Of a stretch of 64,000 bases of DNA, positions 34,905-45,537 are shown in pieces (within the stretch, counting starts at the first letter, position 1; every line of letters begins with the position of its first letter). This stretch comes from Diospyros lotus (Eukaryota; Streptophyta; Magnoliopsida; Ericales; Ebenaceae). Under the pieces are notes generated by a model. The model did no database searches and was not told the DNA's origin. It saw nothing but the letters and a program-made list of their open reading frames with translations. The stretch lies in contig NC_068349.1 of the NCBI RefSeq assembly GCF_014633365.1, forward strand, positions 20,722,753 to 20,786,752. The letters are read 5' to 3'. A program made the translations under genes and the position numbers.

Positions 34905-35268
34905 TCAATATCAAGTTCACTTCAGACTAATTATAGCACCGAGTTGCTTATAGTTGTTGTTTATAGTTGTAATTCATAAATTATAATTTTGGATTATGTA
35001 TAACTTGTAATAATATTTTATTTTAATATTTATTGTTAAATTTCATTATGATTTATCTAATTTTAATACCATTTACACAAAAAATAAAAGAATAAATTAA
35101 TGAAACAAAGAAATATAACTTTGTGGAATCTTGTGACTTCTAACAAAACAAAGAAATATTACAAACAAATAATGTAAAACATACACATTGGTCATTCATC
35201 AGTTAAATAAAAAACATCATTTGTAATAACATTTTTGTTAATAAGAGACAGAAAAGTTTGAATTCGAG

Positions 35269-38200
35269 TTATATATGGTGTTTCTCATTCACGGGCAATA
35301 TCATATCGATATTTATGCCAATTACATGCAACGGGAGGAATTGGTGAGCCTGATTTAAGAAACACCTGACAAAATGATAAGACAATATTGTTAGTAGCAA
35401 ATTTATATTAATATAATTATAGGAATATATAAATAAATTATTAAATAATAATACCTGCACAAAATGACAATCATCCACAAAACCAATAGTAATATTTCTA
35501 TGTTGTATAACTGAAGGGGTGACTGATCTCAATGAAAGGTAGGTAAGACACTGCATTCGAGACAAATGAACCAAGACAACATTATATTTTGAAGCAATCA
35601 AATGACCCATGTCAAGTAAAGTCATCCAATGTTGACGAGATGCAACACACTCAAAGAAAGAAAGTGTGTGCATTAACTCATCTACACGCATAATAGATCC
35701 GTATAACTCTATATACTCATCACGAAAAGTATGCAACTCTCCAATAAGATTCATACGAATATCCCTCCAATTGTGCTCGCTCATTCCAAGTAACGCAGCA
35801 ATAACACAAAATCCACAATGTCCATCCAACTCCACATTAACAATATTATGTATAAAATGTTGTATATTTGATTGGACTGAAGCATCATAGTCTAGCAATC
35901 TGTGTTTGACACTGGTATGATAAAGTTTACCTTCATTCGGTGTCTTAACTGAGCTCTGTGTTGCTGGAGATGTATTGTCATGAATAGACTGTACTATTTC
36001 AAAATATGATGGATCGCGTCGAGTGAATGTATCAACCTGAATTTTATTCTTTGATGATGGCTTACCTTTTGTCCGAACTTTCACACTTGGTGACATCAAT
36101 GAAGTCGTAGCTAGATCTATTAATTCTCTCAACTTCTATTTTAATGCGATTTTTCCTTCTGCTGGTTCTGACTGAAATATATTATATATACTTTCTAACT
36201 TTGGATCAATAGTTAACACTGAGGACACATCAACAGTCTACACCAAATCTAATTTTGTCCAATAAGGGTGCACAAATGGTAAAGGAATTGGTCGTCCCTC
36301 CATCGTTAATTCTGCAATTTCATGTGCACAAGGTAAACCATGTGTGCTTCTTATCACACATCCACATGCAACCTTATCCACCCCAATTTTTTGAGCTATC
36401 TGTGTTTTCTTTAACACCATATTCATTGCATTTCTTGATATAATACCTCTCAATTCTCTAAAAATTTATGTCCTGAAATTATGTTGTACCAACATTAAAC
36501 TCTTCTCAAAAGACCCCTTGATCTCGGTATGTTGCAACTAAATAAGAGAGTTGATAATTTTCCATGATGACTCAAAGTCACCTTGAGATGATCGCAAATA
36601 TCTCTTCAGCTTCGCATGTGCACTCTCAGCCCTTTGAATAAAAGCATAAGCAGTATTAGATTAATAAGAGATTAATTAGAGATATTATAATAAAAATAAT
36701 AACAACAACATTTGAGTTTACTAAAGAATACCTGTTAGTAGTAACATTGCCAAAATGTAATACTTTATTTGTCCACGCTGCAATAATTTTTTCTTTATAA
36801 TCATTCAACCATGTCTTTCTCACATAATCAAGTGCTTCTTCATATGCATGATACTCAACCATTAAGTCACAAAGCAAACGTTCATACTCAATCTCAGTGG
36901 AGGCAAAAACAAGAAGATTCCAACGTAACATAAACTTCTCCCATGTCTCCTTTCTATCAAAAAATTTCTTACACTTAGCAAGCACATTTTTTGATATATG
37001 TCACCTACATAATAAGGTCGTCGTACTTGGAAATACTTTATGTATTGCATTCATCAATGCTAATTCTCTATCAGTGAGAACTACTCCTGGAAATGTATTA
37101 GATCCCATCACATCCTTTAACCTCTCCATAGCCCATGTGTAGTTATCCTCGTATTCATGGTTCATAAATACAAATGCAATAGGAAAAGTTAACTCAGTGG
37201 ATGTCACACCAACAATCTCAAGAAGTGGATATATACCTATACCTGTTAGTTTTGTATGTACAGTCCATTATTAAGACATGTGGAAATACTTTTAATAAAT
37301 CTATAGACTTCGGATAAGCTCAAAATAAGTCTGCAATACAATCTGTTGATCCATCGCTTCTATGTCACTCCACATAATTACATTCTCTTAATTTTTTCAT
37401 CAACTGTTGCATTTGTGATCTACCACATTTCTCTATAAGTTTGTATCTTTGACGCGCATTATATATAGTTTTGATAGTATAGTAACATTATTCTCATCAT
37501 TTGCCTTTAGGCTCATCAAAATATTTCTAGGTTTCACGAGATTCTCAAACATTGTTTTTAAAATTACTTTCTCTTTTTCTGTAAGCCTCCTTACATATGA
37601 ATGACCCTCCGGTTGAATTGATAGTGCATGGTTGTGCAGTCCACATACAACTTTCAACTCCCACTGCTCAAATTTCATACCAAGTAATTCAAATGGACAA
37701 TCACACTTTTTTGAACCTGTGTACTTGCGTTTTAATTCTCCTATTGTTTCTTCTTTCCTTTTCGATAGTCTATACTTCCCACTACGTTCACAAGCAAGAC
37801 GAACTCTAGGTTTTTTTTTCCAGGACCCCCACATTCTGAACTCTTGATCACAATCACAATTCCATTTTCGTTTCCAATTTTCTTAGCCCATCTAATGAGT
37901 GCTTCTCTAGTATCAAATAGCTAATACAACAAAAAATATTTAGATATATTTTTGTCTATAATTAAAATAATTATTTCAAACAAAATTATTAAAAATCTAT
38001 CATACCTGATTAGTAGTAAACTGTTGAATAACATCAAATTGCTGGATTGCACAATTCGATTCCTATAAAAAAAATCAATAAAATAAAACAAAGATTCGAA
38101 CCCTAATTTGAAAATCACTTTGAAAAAACCATATTTCTCGAACCCTAACATTCGGGAAGCCCCAACTTTTTTGAACCCCAGCGTTTGGGGAAGGCTAGCC

Positions 38201-38509
38201 TTCCCCGAATGCCATCTTTCGGGAAGGCTAGCCTTCCCCAAGCTTGCGACTTGGGAAAGTTTACCATTCTCGAATCGTAACTTTCAGAAAACACTTCTTA
38301 ATCTATTTTTTAACAGATTCCATTTTCAATATAGCATATTGTTATAAACACAAACACATATTACACTCTTACAAACACAAACGCATATTTTAGGAACACA
38401 CATTTACAGATTTACTTACCTGTGCGTCATATTCTTTTTCTAAATAGTTGTTCTGTTCTTCCTCAAACTCTTCCCAGTTCTTCGTCAATATTTTAGTGTA
38501 GTAATCCAT
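35269..38509 (-). pseudogene. MULE transposase with FAR1-like, SWIM and OTU domains, decayed
   Basis: The start MDYYTKILTKNWEEF (38509) is followed by an intron and a short exon near 38065-38007. A FAR1/WRKY-GCM1-like region follows: EALIRWAKKIG, a CDCPFE cysteine pair and a GLHNH histidine pair, near 37900-37600. The MULE core has catalytic Asp motifs MDCTYKTN (near 37260) and VVLTDRELAL (near 37080), and LLCR-stop-HISKN with TGG changed to TGA. A SWIM finger (CGCVIRSTHGLPCAHEI) lies near 36360. Past two in-frame stops (36238-36240 and 36133-36135), the same frame continues into an OTU cysteine protease region: DGHCGF with Asp and Cys, and CHFVQV with His, near 35850 and 35460. Transposase and protease therefore look like one fused protein, as reported for some plant MULEs. 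Frameshifts near 37231 and between 36656 and 36453 confirm it is dead. Confidence 0.85.
38100..38290. repeat. Palindromic CCCGAA...TTCGGG boxes, right MULE flank
   Basis: Four to five GC-rich boxes such as CTTCCCCGAATGCCATCTTTC, in an intron of the transposase gene. They match the style of the left boxes and of those in the CACTA. Confidence 0.8.
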
Positions 38510-38791
38510 GATCGATCATAAAATGGATGAGTCACTGATATTATTAAAATGGATTTGAGAGAAAATGGATTAGTATGGGTGTGAGTTTGAAATGAGAGGG
38601 ATGAGAGATTTGAGGAGAAAATAGGTTTGCTTGGGATATGAGCTACTGTGTCAAGAAGAAATTACAGAATTTCACCAGCAAAAGACGACATGTCAGGTGG
38701 TGGTTGAGTATTGAAGATAAGGGTAAAATTGAATTTTGTTTGAGGATATTTTAGGTATATTAAAAAATGGTTGGGAAGAGTAAAATGCTGG

Positions 38792-38809
38792 CTGCGAATA
38801 GAATTTCCC
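38792..38809 (-). repeat. Right terminal inverted repeat of the MULE
   Basis: 18 bp, inverted relative to 31296-31313, followed by the TATATATAA target copy. Confidence 0.85.
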
Positions 38810-38818
38810 TATATATAA

Positions 38819-39130
38819 ACATGGCGTGTGCTGGAAAAATCACACAGTGAGGGGACGGATATAGCGCTGGACAGAAGGAATTTGTCGGACAGCAAAGAGC
38901 ACTGGAGAATGAATAACAACATGGAGAGGATGAAATGCTGGAAGAGTCTCGCACAGCGCGCTGGGAAAGGAATTGTTGGATAGCAACACGAAATGGAGGC
39001 TGAATAATTTTCAGATTTGATTTCTTTGCATTGTTCATCTTTATTTTTTTCTTTTCTGTAGTTTTTTTCCTGTATGCAAGTCTCTCACGCATAGTTAATT
39101 CCTACTCTTTCATTTTCTGTTGTTAATTTT
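38819..39130. other. Host sequence between MULE and copia element
   Basis: About 310 bp without a recognisable protein. GCTGGACAG/GGAC phrases and a T-rich tail near 39035-39120 could be leader sequence of a former gene. It is disrupted on both sides by transposons. Confidence 0.4.
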
Positions 39131-39608
39131 GTTGGAAGCGAGTGTGTGTGTGTGGCTTTCCAAGCTTGGTTTTCCTTCCTTGCTAAGTCTTTGGAAGTCT
39201 TCCCTAAGCCTTTACAAGTCTTTCCTTCATTGCTAAGTCTTGCAAAGTCATTCCAAGTCTTTCCTTCATCTCCAAGGTCTTCTAGTCTTACTTGGTCTCC
39301 AAGTTCATCAAGCCTATATATATTTCCCTAAGCTCCCTAAGCTTCATTGAGGTTTTAAGAGACTTGATTTTCTTTGATTTTTAAGAATTGGTTTCTTCTT
39401 TGAGCTTTGGAAGAGTTTGTTTTTCTCGAGTTTTTCATCACTGAGAGCGAGCTCGTCCTGAGTTCTATAAGCTCCGGTTGTTCGTGGCTATCGTTCACCA
39501 AAGAGGTCGTTTCATCCTACTAAGACAGTCGCTGTAGTATGCTTGCTGCTGATGCAGGGCGCTAACTGTCTTTAGGACAACGCAAAGCACGACTCAACCT
39601 ACTTTTGT
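39131..39608 (+). repeat. 5' LTR of the copia element
   Basis: Homologous to 44577-45089. The phrase CAAGTCTTTCCTTC and variants repeat several times at 39180-39300. A TATATATTTCCC box lies near 39315. Confidence 0.85.
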
Positions 39609-39966
39609 TCCTGCCTCTTCCACATTCCAGAGATTTTGTTCCTGTTTTCATGTCATTCCAACTGCGAGTGTTCCTGTTCAACTGTCTTTCCTGTTTTGAT
39701 GTTCAATCTGGTAACATCTATTATTGTTCGCTTATTGTTGTTATTTATAAGTTCGCGTTGTTGCTATTTAGAAGTTTCTATTGTTGTATATATCCGTATT
39801 CAGCTATTGTGGTCTGAAGTTAAATATTGTAGTTTACATTTCTTGTACCGTAGCGGGTTAAAATTGATATTCTTGTATCAAGCAAGTTATTTCTGTATAA
39901 CATACGCATCTATACTCTCTGTATCCCTAACAATTTAAAGACAGTTAGTAAAAGAGTCTAGAAAAG

Positions 39967-40932
39967 ATGGATGCCCTTATTTCTTCTAATGGTTTCAGTG
40001 TTGCTGCTGCCGGTGTTGCCTGGGGTTCAAACTCGCCCCCTGGTGCTGTTTCGGGTCTTCATCCACCCACTACTGTTGTTTCTGCAATAGCTTCTATGCA
40101 AGGGCTCGGTTCAGCTGTGGCCAAGCCAACCCCACATGTTGAGAAGCCACTACTATTTAATGGTGAAGATTTTAAAAGGTGGCAACAAATGATGTTATTC
40201 TATCCGACCACGCTGAATCTAGCCCACATCCTCAAAGAGGATTGCCTCGTTGTCTCGGAGGAGAATATGACCACAGAAACTGTGGTTGCGAGGGAGGCAT
40301 GGATGCATTTAGATTTTCTCTGTAAAAAATATATTCTGAGTGGCTTAGCCGACCCGCTGTACAATGTGTACTGCATCGCATATGCTACTTCCAAGAAACT
40401 ATGGAAGGCCCTGGAAAAGAAATATAAGCTTGAGGACGCTGGCACCAAGAAATTTCTAGTGGGTAAGTTCTTGGATTACAAGATGGTTGATACCAAATTG
40501 GTGGTTAACCAGATGGAGGAACTGCAAATCATCATTAGTGATTTGCATAGTGAGGGATTGGTCATCAATGAGCCATTCCAAGTTGCTGTTGTGATTGAGA
40601 AGCTGTCGCCTTCTTAGACGGATTTCAAAAACTATCTCAAACACAAGCACAATGAGCTGTCTATGGAAGATTTGGCTCTTCATCTTCGAATTGAAGAAGA
40701 CAACTGTAAAGGAGATAAAGTCTCAAGCAGATTTGAAGCTAAGGCTCACCTAGTTGAGGCTCCCAAATCTCAACTTAAGAAGCAGCAAGGTAAGAAAGTA
40801 AGTAGGTCACTGGGACCAAAGAAGACCACTGCTAACAAAGGCATTCAAGGCACCTACTGGGTATGCAGTAAGACAGGCCATAGGGTTGTGGATTGCAGAC
40901 ACAAGAAGGGTCAAAGCTTTGGTAACAACTAG
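39967..40932 (+). pseudogene. Copia gag with zinc knuckle, two in-frame stops
   Basis: ATG at 39967 opens 216 residues to a TAG at 40615-40617, where the context suggests a lost Trp codon. The same frame resumes to a second TAG at 40930-40932. An alanine-rich N-terminus leads into PLLFNGEDFKRWQQMMLFY and LWKALEKKYKLEDAGTKKF, the UBN2 capsid-like region. It ends in a basic stretch and a zinc knuckle, YWVCSKTGHRVVDC. Copia knuckles have the form C-x2-C-x4-H-x4-C. Here the first cysteine codon is TAC (Tyr) at 40855-40857, so metal binding would be impaired. Confidence 0.9.
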
Positions 40933-43900
40933 CGCAACTCTAAGCCTTCTTATGCCAATATGGTGGAAGATGATGAGCTCATTGCAGTCATCCCTGAAGT
41001 CTGCATGGTTGATAATGCCAAAGGCTGGTGGATTGATACAGGTACTTTAAGGCACATTTGCAAGGATAGATCCTTGTTCTCAACTTATGAGAAAATGGAT
41101 CGCCCCGAGAAAGTGTGCATGGGAAATGCTGCAGCCTCAACTATGGAAGGCAAGGGCAAGGTGCTGCTAAAGTGGAAATCTGGGAAGATCCTGACCCTTA
41201 CAGATGTCTAGCATGCACCCGAGATTCGTAAGAATCTGGTGTCTGGAACCCTCCTGAACAAAAATGGGTTTAAACTCGTTTTTGAGTCTGATAAGTTTAC
41301 TCTTACCAAGTGGGGAATGTATGTGGGTTGGGGATATTTAGATGATGGCATGTTCAAGTTGAATGTACAGGCCCAAGTGCCTAAGAAGAATAATAAGAAT
41401 GACTCTTCTACTTATACTGTTGAGTCGTGTGATGTTTGGCCTTCAAGATTAGGACATGTCCATTATCGTTCCCTCCAAATAATGGTTAATCTAGGGTTAT
41501 TACCTAGTTTTAACATTGATAGGGGACACAAATGTGAAGTTTGTGTTGAATCAAAGTTTACAAGAAAGACGTTTCCATCTGTGGAAAGGAATAGTGAATT
41601 ACTTAGCCTAATTCACAGTGATGTTTGTGACATGAAAAGTACTCCCACTAGAGGTGGAAAGAATTATTTTGTCACATTTATTGACGACTGTAGAAAATAT
41701 TGCTATGTATATTTACTACGCAGTAAAGATGAGACCTTTGATGTTTTTAAAATATTTAAGGCAAAAGTTGAAAATCATCTGGGAAAGAAAATTAAGGTGC
41801 TTAGATCAGATAGCGGTGGCAAGTATGAATCATCAGCTTTATTTGAGTTTTGTGAATCTCATGGTATAATCTATCAGACGACAGCACCGTATACACCATA
41901 ACAAAATGGTGTAGCTGAAAGGAAAAATTGAACTTTGAAGGACATGATAAATTCAATGTTAAATAGTTCAGGTTTACCCCATAATTTGTGAGGGGAAGCG
42001 TTGCTTACTACAAATTTTATATTAAATAGAATTCCACATAAGAAGTCTGGCAAGTTGTCTTATGAAATGTGGAATAGTAGACAACCCTCCTACAAAATCC
42101 TGAAAGTGTGGTGGTGTTTGGCCAAGGTGCAAGTTCCTTTACCTAAAATGACTAAACTTGGTCCAAAAACTATTGATTGCGTCTTTATAGGCTATGCCTC
42201 GCATAGTGCTGCCTATAGGTTCCTGGTAACGAAGTCAAAAATTCCTGACATTAATGTTAATACTATTTTGGAATCTATAGAAGTGGAGTTCTTTGAGAAC
42301 ATCTTCCCTTTTAAGGGAGATAAACCCAGTGCAAGTGGTTCCAAGAGAACTCATGAAGCAAGTTCTTCAAAAGGCCAAGATGGGAAGGAAATTGACATCG
42401 AGCCTCGAAGAAGCAAAAGGGTAAGGAAGGCCTTTTCTTTTGGCCTAGATTTCCTAACTTTCGTGTTAGAAGATGAGCTGCAAACCTATGGTGATGCAAT
42501 GTCATCTCCTGATGCTCCTTATTGGAAAGAGGCTATTAATAGTGAAATGGATTTCATCTTGCAAAATAATACTTGGGTATTGGTCAATTTGCCACCAGGG
42601 TGTAAACCAGTTGGGTGTAGATGGATTTTCAGGAAGAAATTAAAGGCCGATGGTACTATTGATAAGTACAAAGCTCGGCTGGTAGCTAAAAGCTACCGTC
42701 AGAAAGAAGGACAAGACTTCTTTGACACGTATTTTTCAATGACGAGAATCACGTCTATCAGGATGCTGATTGCTATTGTAGTATTATACAATTTGGAGAT
42801 ACATCAAATGGATGTAAAAACAGTATTCCTGAATGGAGATTTAGAAGAAGAAGTCTACATGGAACAACCTGATGGGTTTGTTGTAAAGGGACATGAAATG
42901 AAGGTTTGTAAACTAGTAGTCTCTTTATGGGTTGAAACAGATGCCTAAACAATGGCAAGAAAAGTTTGATCACACAATGTTGTCGAATGGATTTAAGATA
43001 AATGAGTGTGATAAATGTGTTTATGTGAAAAACATAAACCAAGAATGTGTCATTGTGTGCCTGTATGTGGATGACATGCTGATAATGGGGATGAATCGAA
43101 GTGTCATACAGTCCACAAAGCAAATGTTGAACTCATACTTTGACATGAAAGACCTTGGTCTTGCTGATGTCATTCTCGGAATTCGGATAATAAGGAATTA
43201 TGAAGGATATGCTCTTTCTCAGTCGCATTACATAGAGAAAGTGTTGAGAAGATTTGGTCACTTTGAGAGTAAGCTAGTAGTTACTCCGTTTGACCCAAAT
43301 TCAAAGTTGAAGAAAAATCATGATAAAGGTGTATCTTCTCTAGAATATGCCAGAGTTATTGGGAGTCTGATGTACATCATGAATTGTACTAGACTTGACA
43401 TCGCCTACTCCGTAGGCAGGCTAGCGAGATACACGAGCAATCCTGGGCATGACCATTGGGGTGCATTGGTCAGGGTACTTAGGTACTTGAAGTATACCCT
43501 GGACTATGGATTACACTATGCAAAATATCCACATGTACTGGAAGGATTTAGTGATGCTAATTGGATCTCTGATAGCTTAGAGACTAAATCAACCAGTGGG
43601 TATGTGTTCATCCTAGGTGGTGTTGCTGTGTCGTGGATGTCTTCGAAGCAGACATGTATAGCACGGTCAACCATGGAGTCAGAGTTTATAGCTCTGGACA
43701 AAGCAGGCGAAGAAGTTGAGTGGCTTCGCTATTTCCTCGAAGATATTCCATTATGGCCAAAGCCTGTTAACGCCATTTGCATATACTGTGACAACTTAGC
43801 TGCCTCAATGAGGGCTAAGAATAGTGTCTACAATGGAAAGTCAAGACACATTAGGCGCAGACATAACACTGTCAGAGAGTTGCTCATAAATGGAATAATC

Positions 43901-44014
43901 TCCATTGACTATGCGAAGTCAAAAGAAAATCCAGCTGATCCTTTGACAAAAGGAGTGACTCGTGAGCAAGTCAAATTTACATCGATGGGAATGGGGTTAA
44001 AGCCTTTAAAATGA
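40933..44014 (+). pseudogene. Copia pol: protease, integrase, RT, RNase H, multiply broken
   Basis: In the gag frame, WWIDTGTLRHIC (near 41025) is the aspartic protease motif. A TAG at 41209 precedes HAPEIRKNLVSG. The integrase has LIHSDVCD and LRSDSGGKY Asp motifs and QNGVAERKN with Glu, split by TAA at 41899; TGA codons follow at 41929 and 41989. RT begins near WKEAINSEMDFILQNNTWVL (42520) with GCRWIFRKK and MDVKTVFLNG. Near 42927 the frame shifts by the apparent loss of two bases, and the second frame carries the catalytic [11 protein letters not shown] (near 43060). RNase H has [30 protein letters not shown] and NPADPLTKG, ending at 44014. One long polyprotein is normal for the family. 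Confidence 0.93.
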
Positions 44015-44565
44015 CTGTTCCGATGGTAACCAAACCTAATTGACCGGAGATCCCAAGATCTAGGTTAAATTGGCCAATTGGCTGGAATAAGTCATAGTTG
44101 ACACACTATGAAACTTTTAGTTTCTCCCCATGTCTCAGAAATTGAAAAGTGTGTCCTATCGATGTTAAAGGAAAGGTTGATACCTTGAAATAAGAGGAGT
44201 AGTGACAGGGTACTCTTAATCAATGCTTTCCTATATGAGAGTAGAAGTGGGGTCGCTTCTATGAGAATTGTTCAATGGCTTGGGTTCTCTAAAGCTCTCA
44301 TGAAACCCAGGATGCTGTCCAGGACCAAAATGGACACAATTGTATAGAACTCAGTGGGTCAAGACGAGTTGTGTGTGATGTCTATTGTCTCGATTTACCT
44401 TCTGAATGATAGTTCAAGAGCTAGTCTCACTATTTCTTCAGTAAATTTGATAGACATTCACTAAGGAAGGTTCAAGTCCAAAAGACAACTTGTTGATGCA
44501 TAACTTGTCTATTTGCTCTCAGTGACTCTATGTTGTTTTGTATAATTTTTAAGCACACACACTCA

Positions 44566-44574
44566 TGTGGGGGA
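44566..44574 (+). promoter_or_regulatory. Polypurine tract of the copia element
   Basis: TGTGGGGGA directly before the 3' LTR, the expected plus-strand primer. Confidence 0.75.
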
Positions 44575-44576
44575 TT

Positions 44577-45089
44577 GTTGGAAGTGAGTGTGTGTGTGTG
44601 TGTGTGTGGCTTTCCTTCCAAGCTTGGTTTTCCTTCCTTGTTAAGTCTTTGGAAGTCTTCCCTAAGTCTTTGCAAGTCTTTCCTTCATTGCTAAGTCTTG
44701 CAAAGTCATTCCAAGTCTTTCCTTCATCTCCAAGGTCTTCTAGTCTTACTTGGTCTTTAAGTTCTTCTTTGCTTGGTCTCCAAGTTCATCAAGCCTGTAT
44801 ATATTTCCCTAAGCTCCCTAAGCTTCATTGAGGTTTTAAGAGACTTGATTTTCTTTGAGTTTTAAGAATTGATTTCTTCTTTGAGCTTTGGAAGAGCTTG
44901 TTTTTCTGGAGTTTTTCATCACTGAGAGTGAGCTCGTCCTGAGTTTTGCAAGCTCTGGTTGTTTGTGGCTGCTGTTCATTAGAGAGGTCGTTTTATCCTA
45001 CTGAGACAATTGCCGTAATCTGCTTGCTGTCGGTGCAGGGCGCTAACTATCTTGAGGACAGCACAAAGCGTGACTCGACCTACTTTTGT
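44577..45089 (+). repeat. 3' LTR of the copia element
   Basis: Longer than the 5' copy because of an expanded GT run (44587-44608) and a short duplication around CTTGGTCT near 44750-44780. Followed by ATTTT. Confidence 0.85.
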
Positions 45090-45094
45090 ATTTT

Positions 45095-45537
45095 GTTTAA
45101 TGGTGGTTGCTTAAGTGAGATCCTCTCATGCCATGTATGAAGGATGCTTGAAATAGAACCATCATTATCCCAAAACATAATTAGTAACAAAATTCTGTTA
45201 TCTAATTTTCAAATCCAATTATAATATAATTTTATACTTGCTTGGGGAATGAATGGATCAACATTGAAATTGTCTTATCCCAAGACATTTTATTTTCAAT
45301 GTTAATTTACTATCTCAATTTTTCCCATATCACATCACACTACATTACAATTTACTTTCATGCACTTTCTTTATTTTTCTTTTAATAATTGACTTTCATG
45401 TGGATATGACCTAAACTTATCAATTTTAAATTTTGTACTACACAAACCTTATACGCTGGTGAGTGTGACCCCTTTGTGTGTGTCTCTTTAGGATAGTTAA
45501 TTGTACGCAAGGGTAGGAGTCAAGCAGTATCGGCATA
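45095..45537. other. AT-rich spacer, no gene seen
   Basis: Nothing recognisable. It lies between the copia TSD and the hAT-like terminus. Confidence 0.5.

Larger units (their letters stand above)
31296..38809. mobile_element. Mutator-like element (MULE), 7.5 kb, with mobile-domain and OTU-transposase genes
   Basis: The left end GAGAAATTCTATTGGCAG (31296-31313) and the reverse complement of the right end, GGGAAATTCTATTCGCAG (38792-38809), match at 16 of 18 positions. Weaker similarity continues inward (TTACTCTTC...CC on both sides). Flanks are TAGATATAA (31287-31295) and TATATATAA (38810-38818), a 9-bp TSD with one mismatch, as expected of Mutator elements. Inside are two convergent decayed genes: a plant mobile domain gene (plus) and a FAR1/MULE/SWIM/OTU transposase (minus). 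Palindromic CCCGAA...TTCGGG boxes lie between each end and the genes. Confidence 0.9.
39131..45089 (+). mobile_element. Full-length Ty1/copia retrotransposon, inactive
   Basis: Direct repeats at 39131-39608 and 44577-45089 flank gag-pol in the copia order: Gag, zinc knuckle, protease, integrase, RT, RNase H. ATTTT precedes the left LTR (39126-39130) and follows the right LTR (45090-45094), a 5-bp TSD. A polypurine tract TGTGGGGGAT ends at 44574, just before the 3' LTR. LTR homology begins TGTTGGAAG and stops at CTACTTTTGT, not the usual CA. A 358-bp leader separates the 5' LTR from the first ATG. No TGGTATCAGAGC site is present after the LTR. At least six in-frame stops and one frameshift make it dead. 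Confidence 0.9.
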
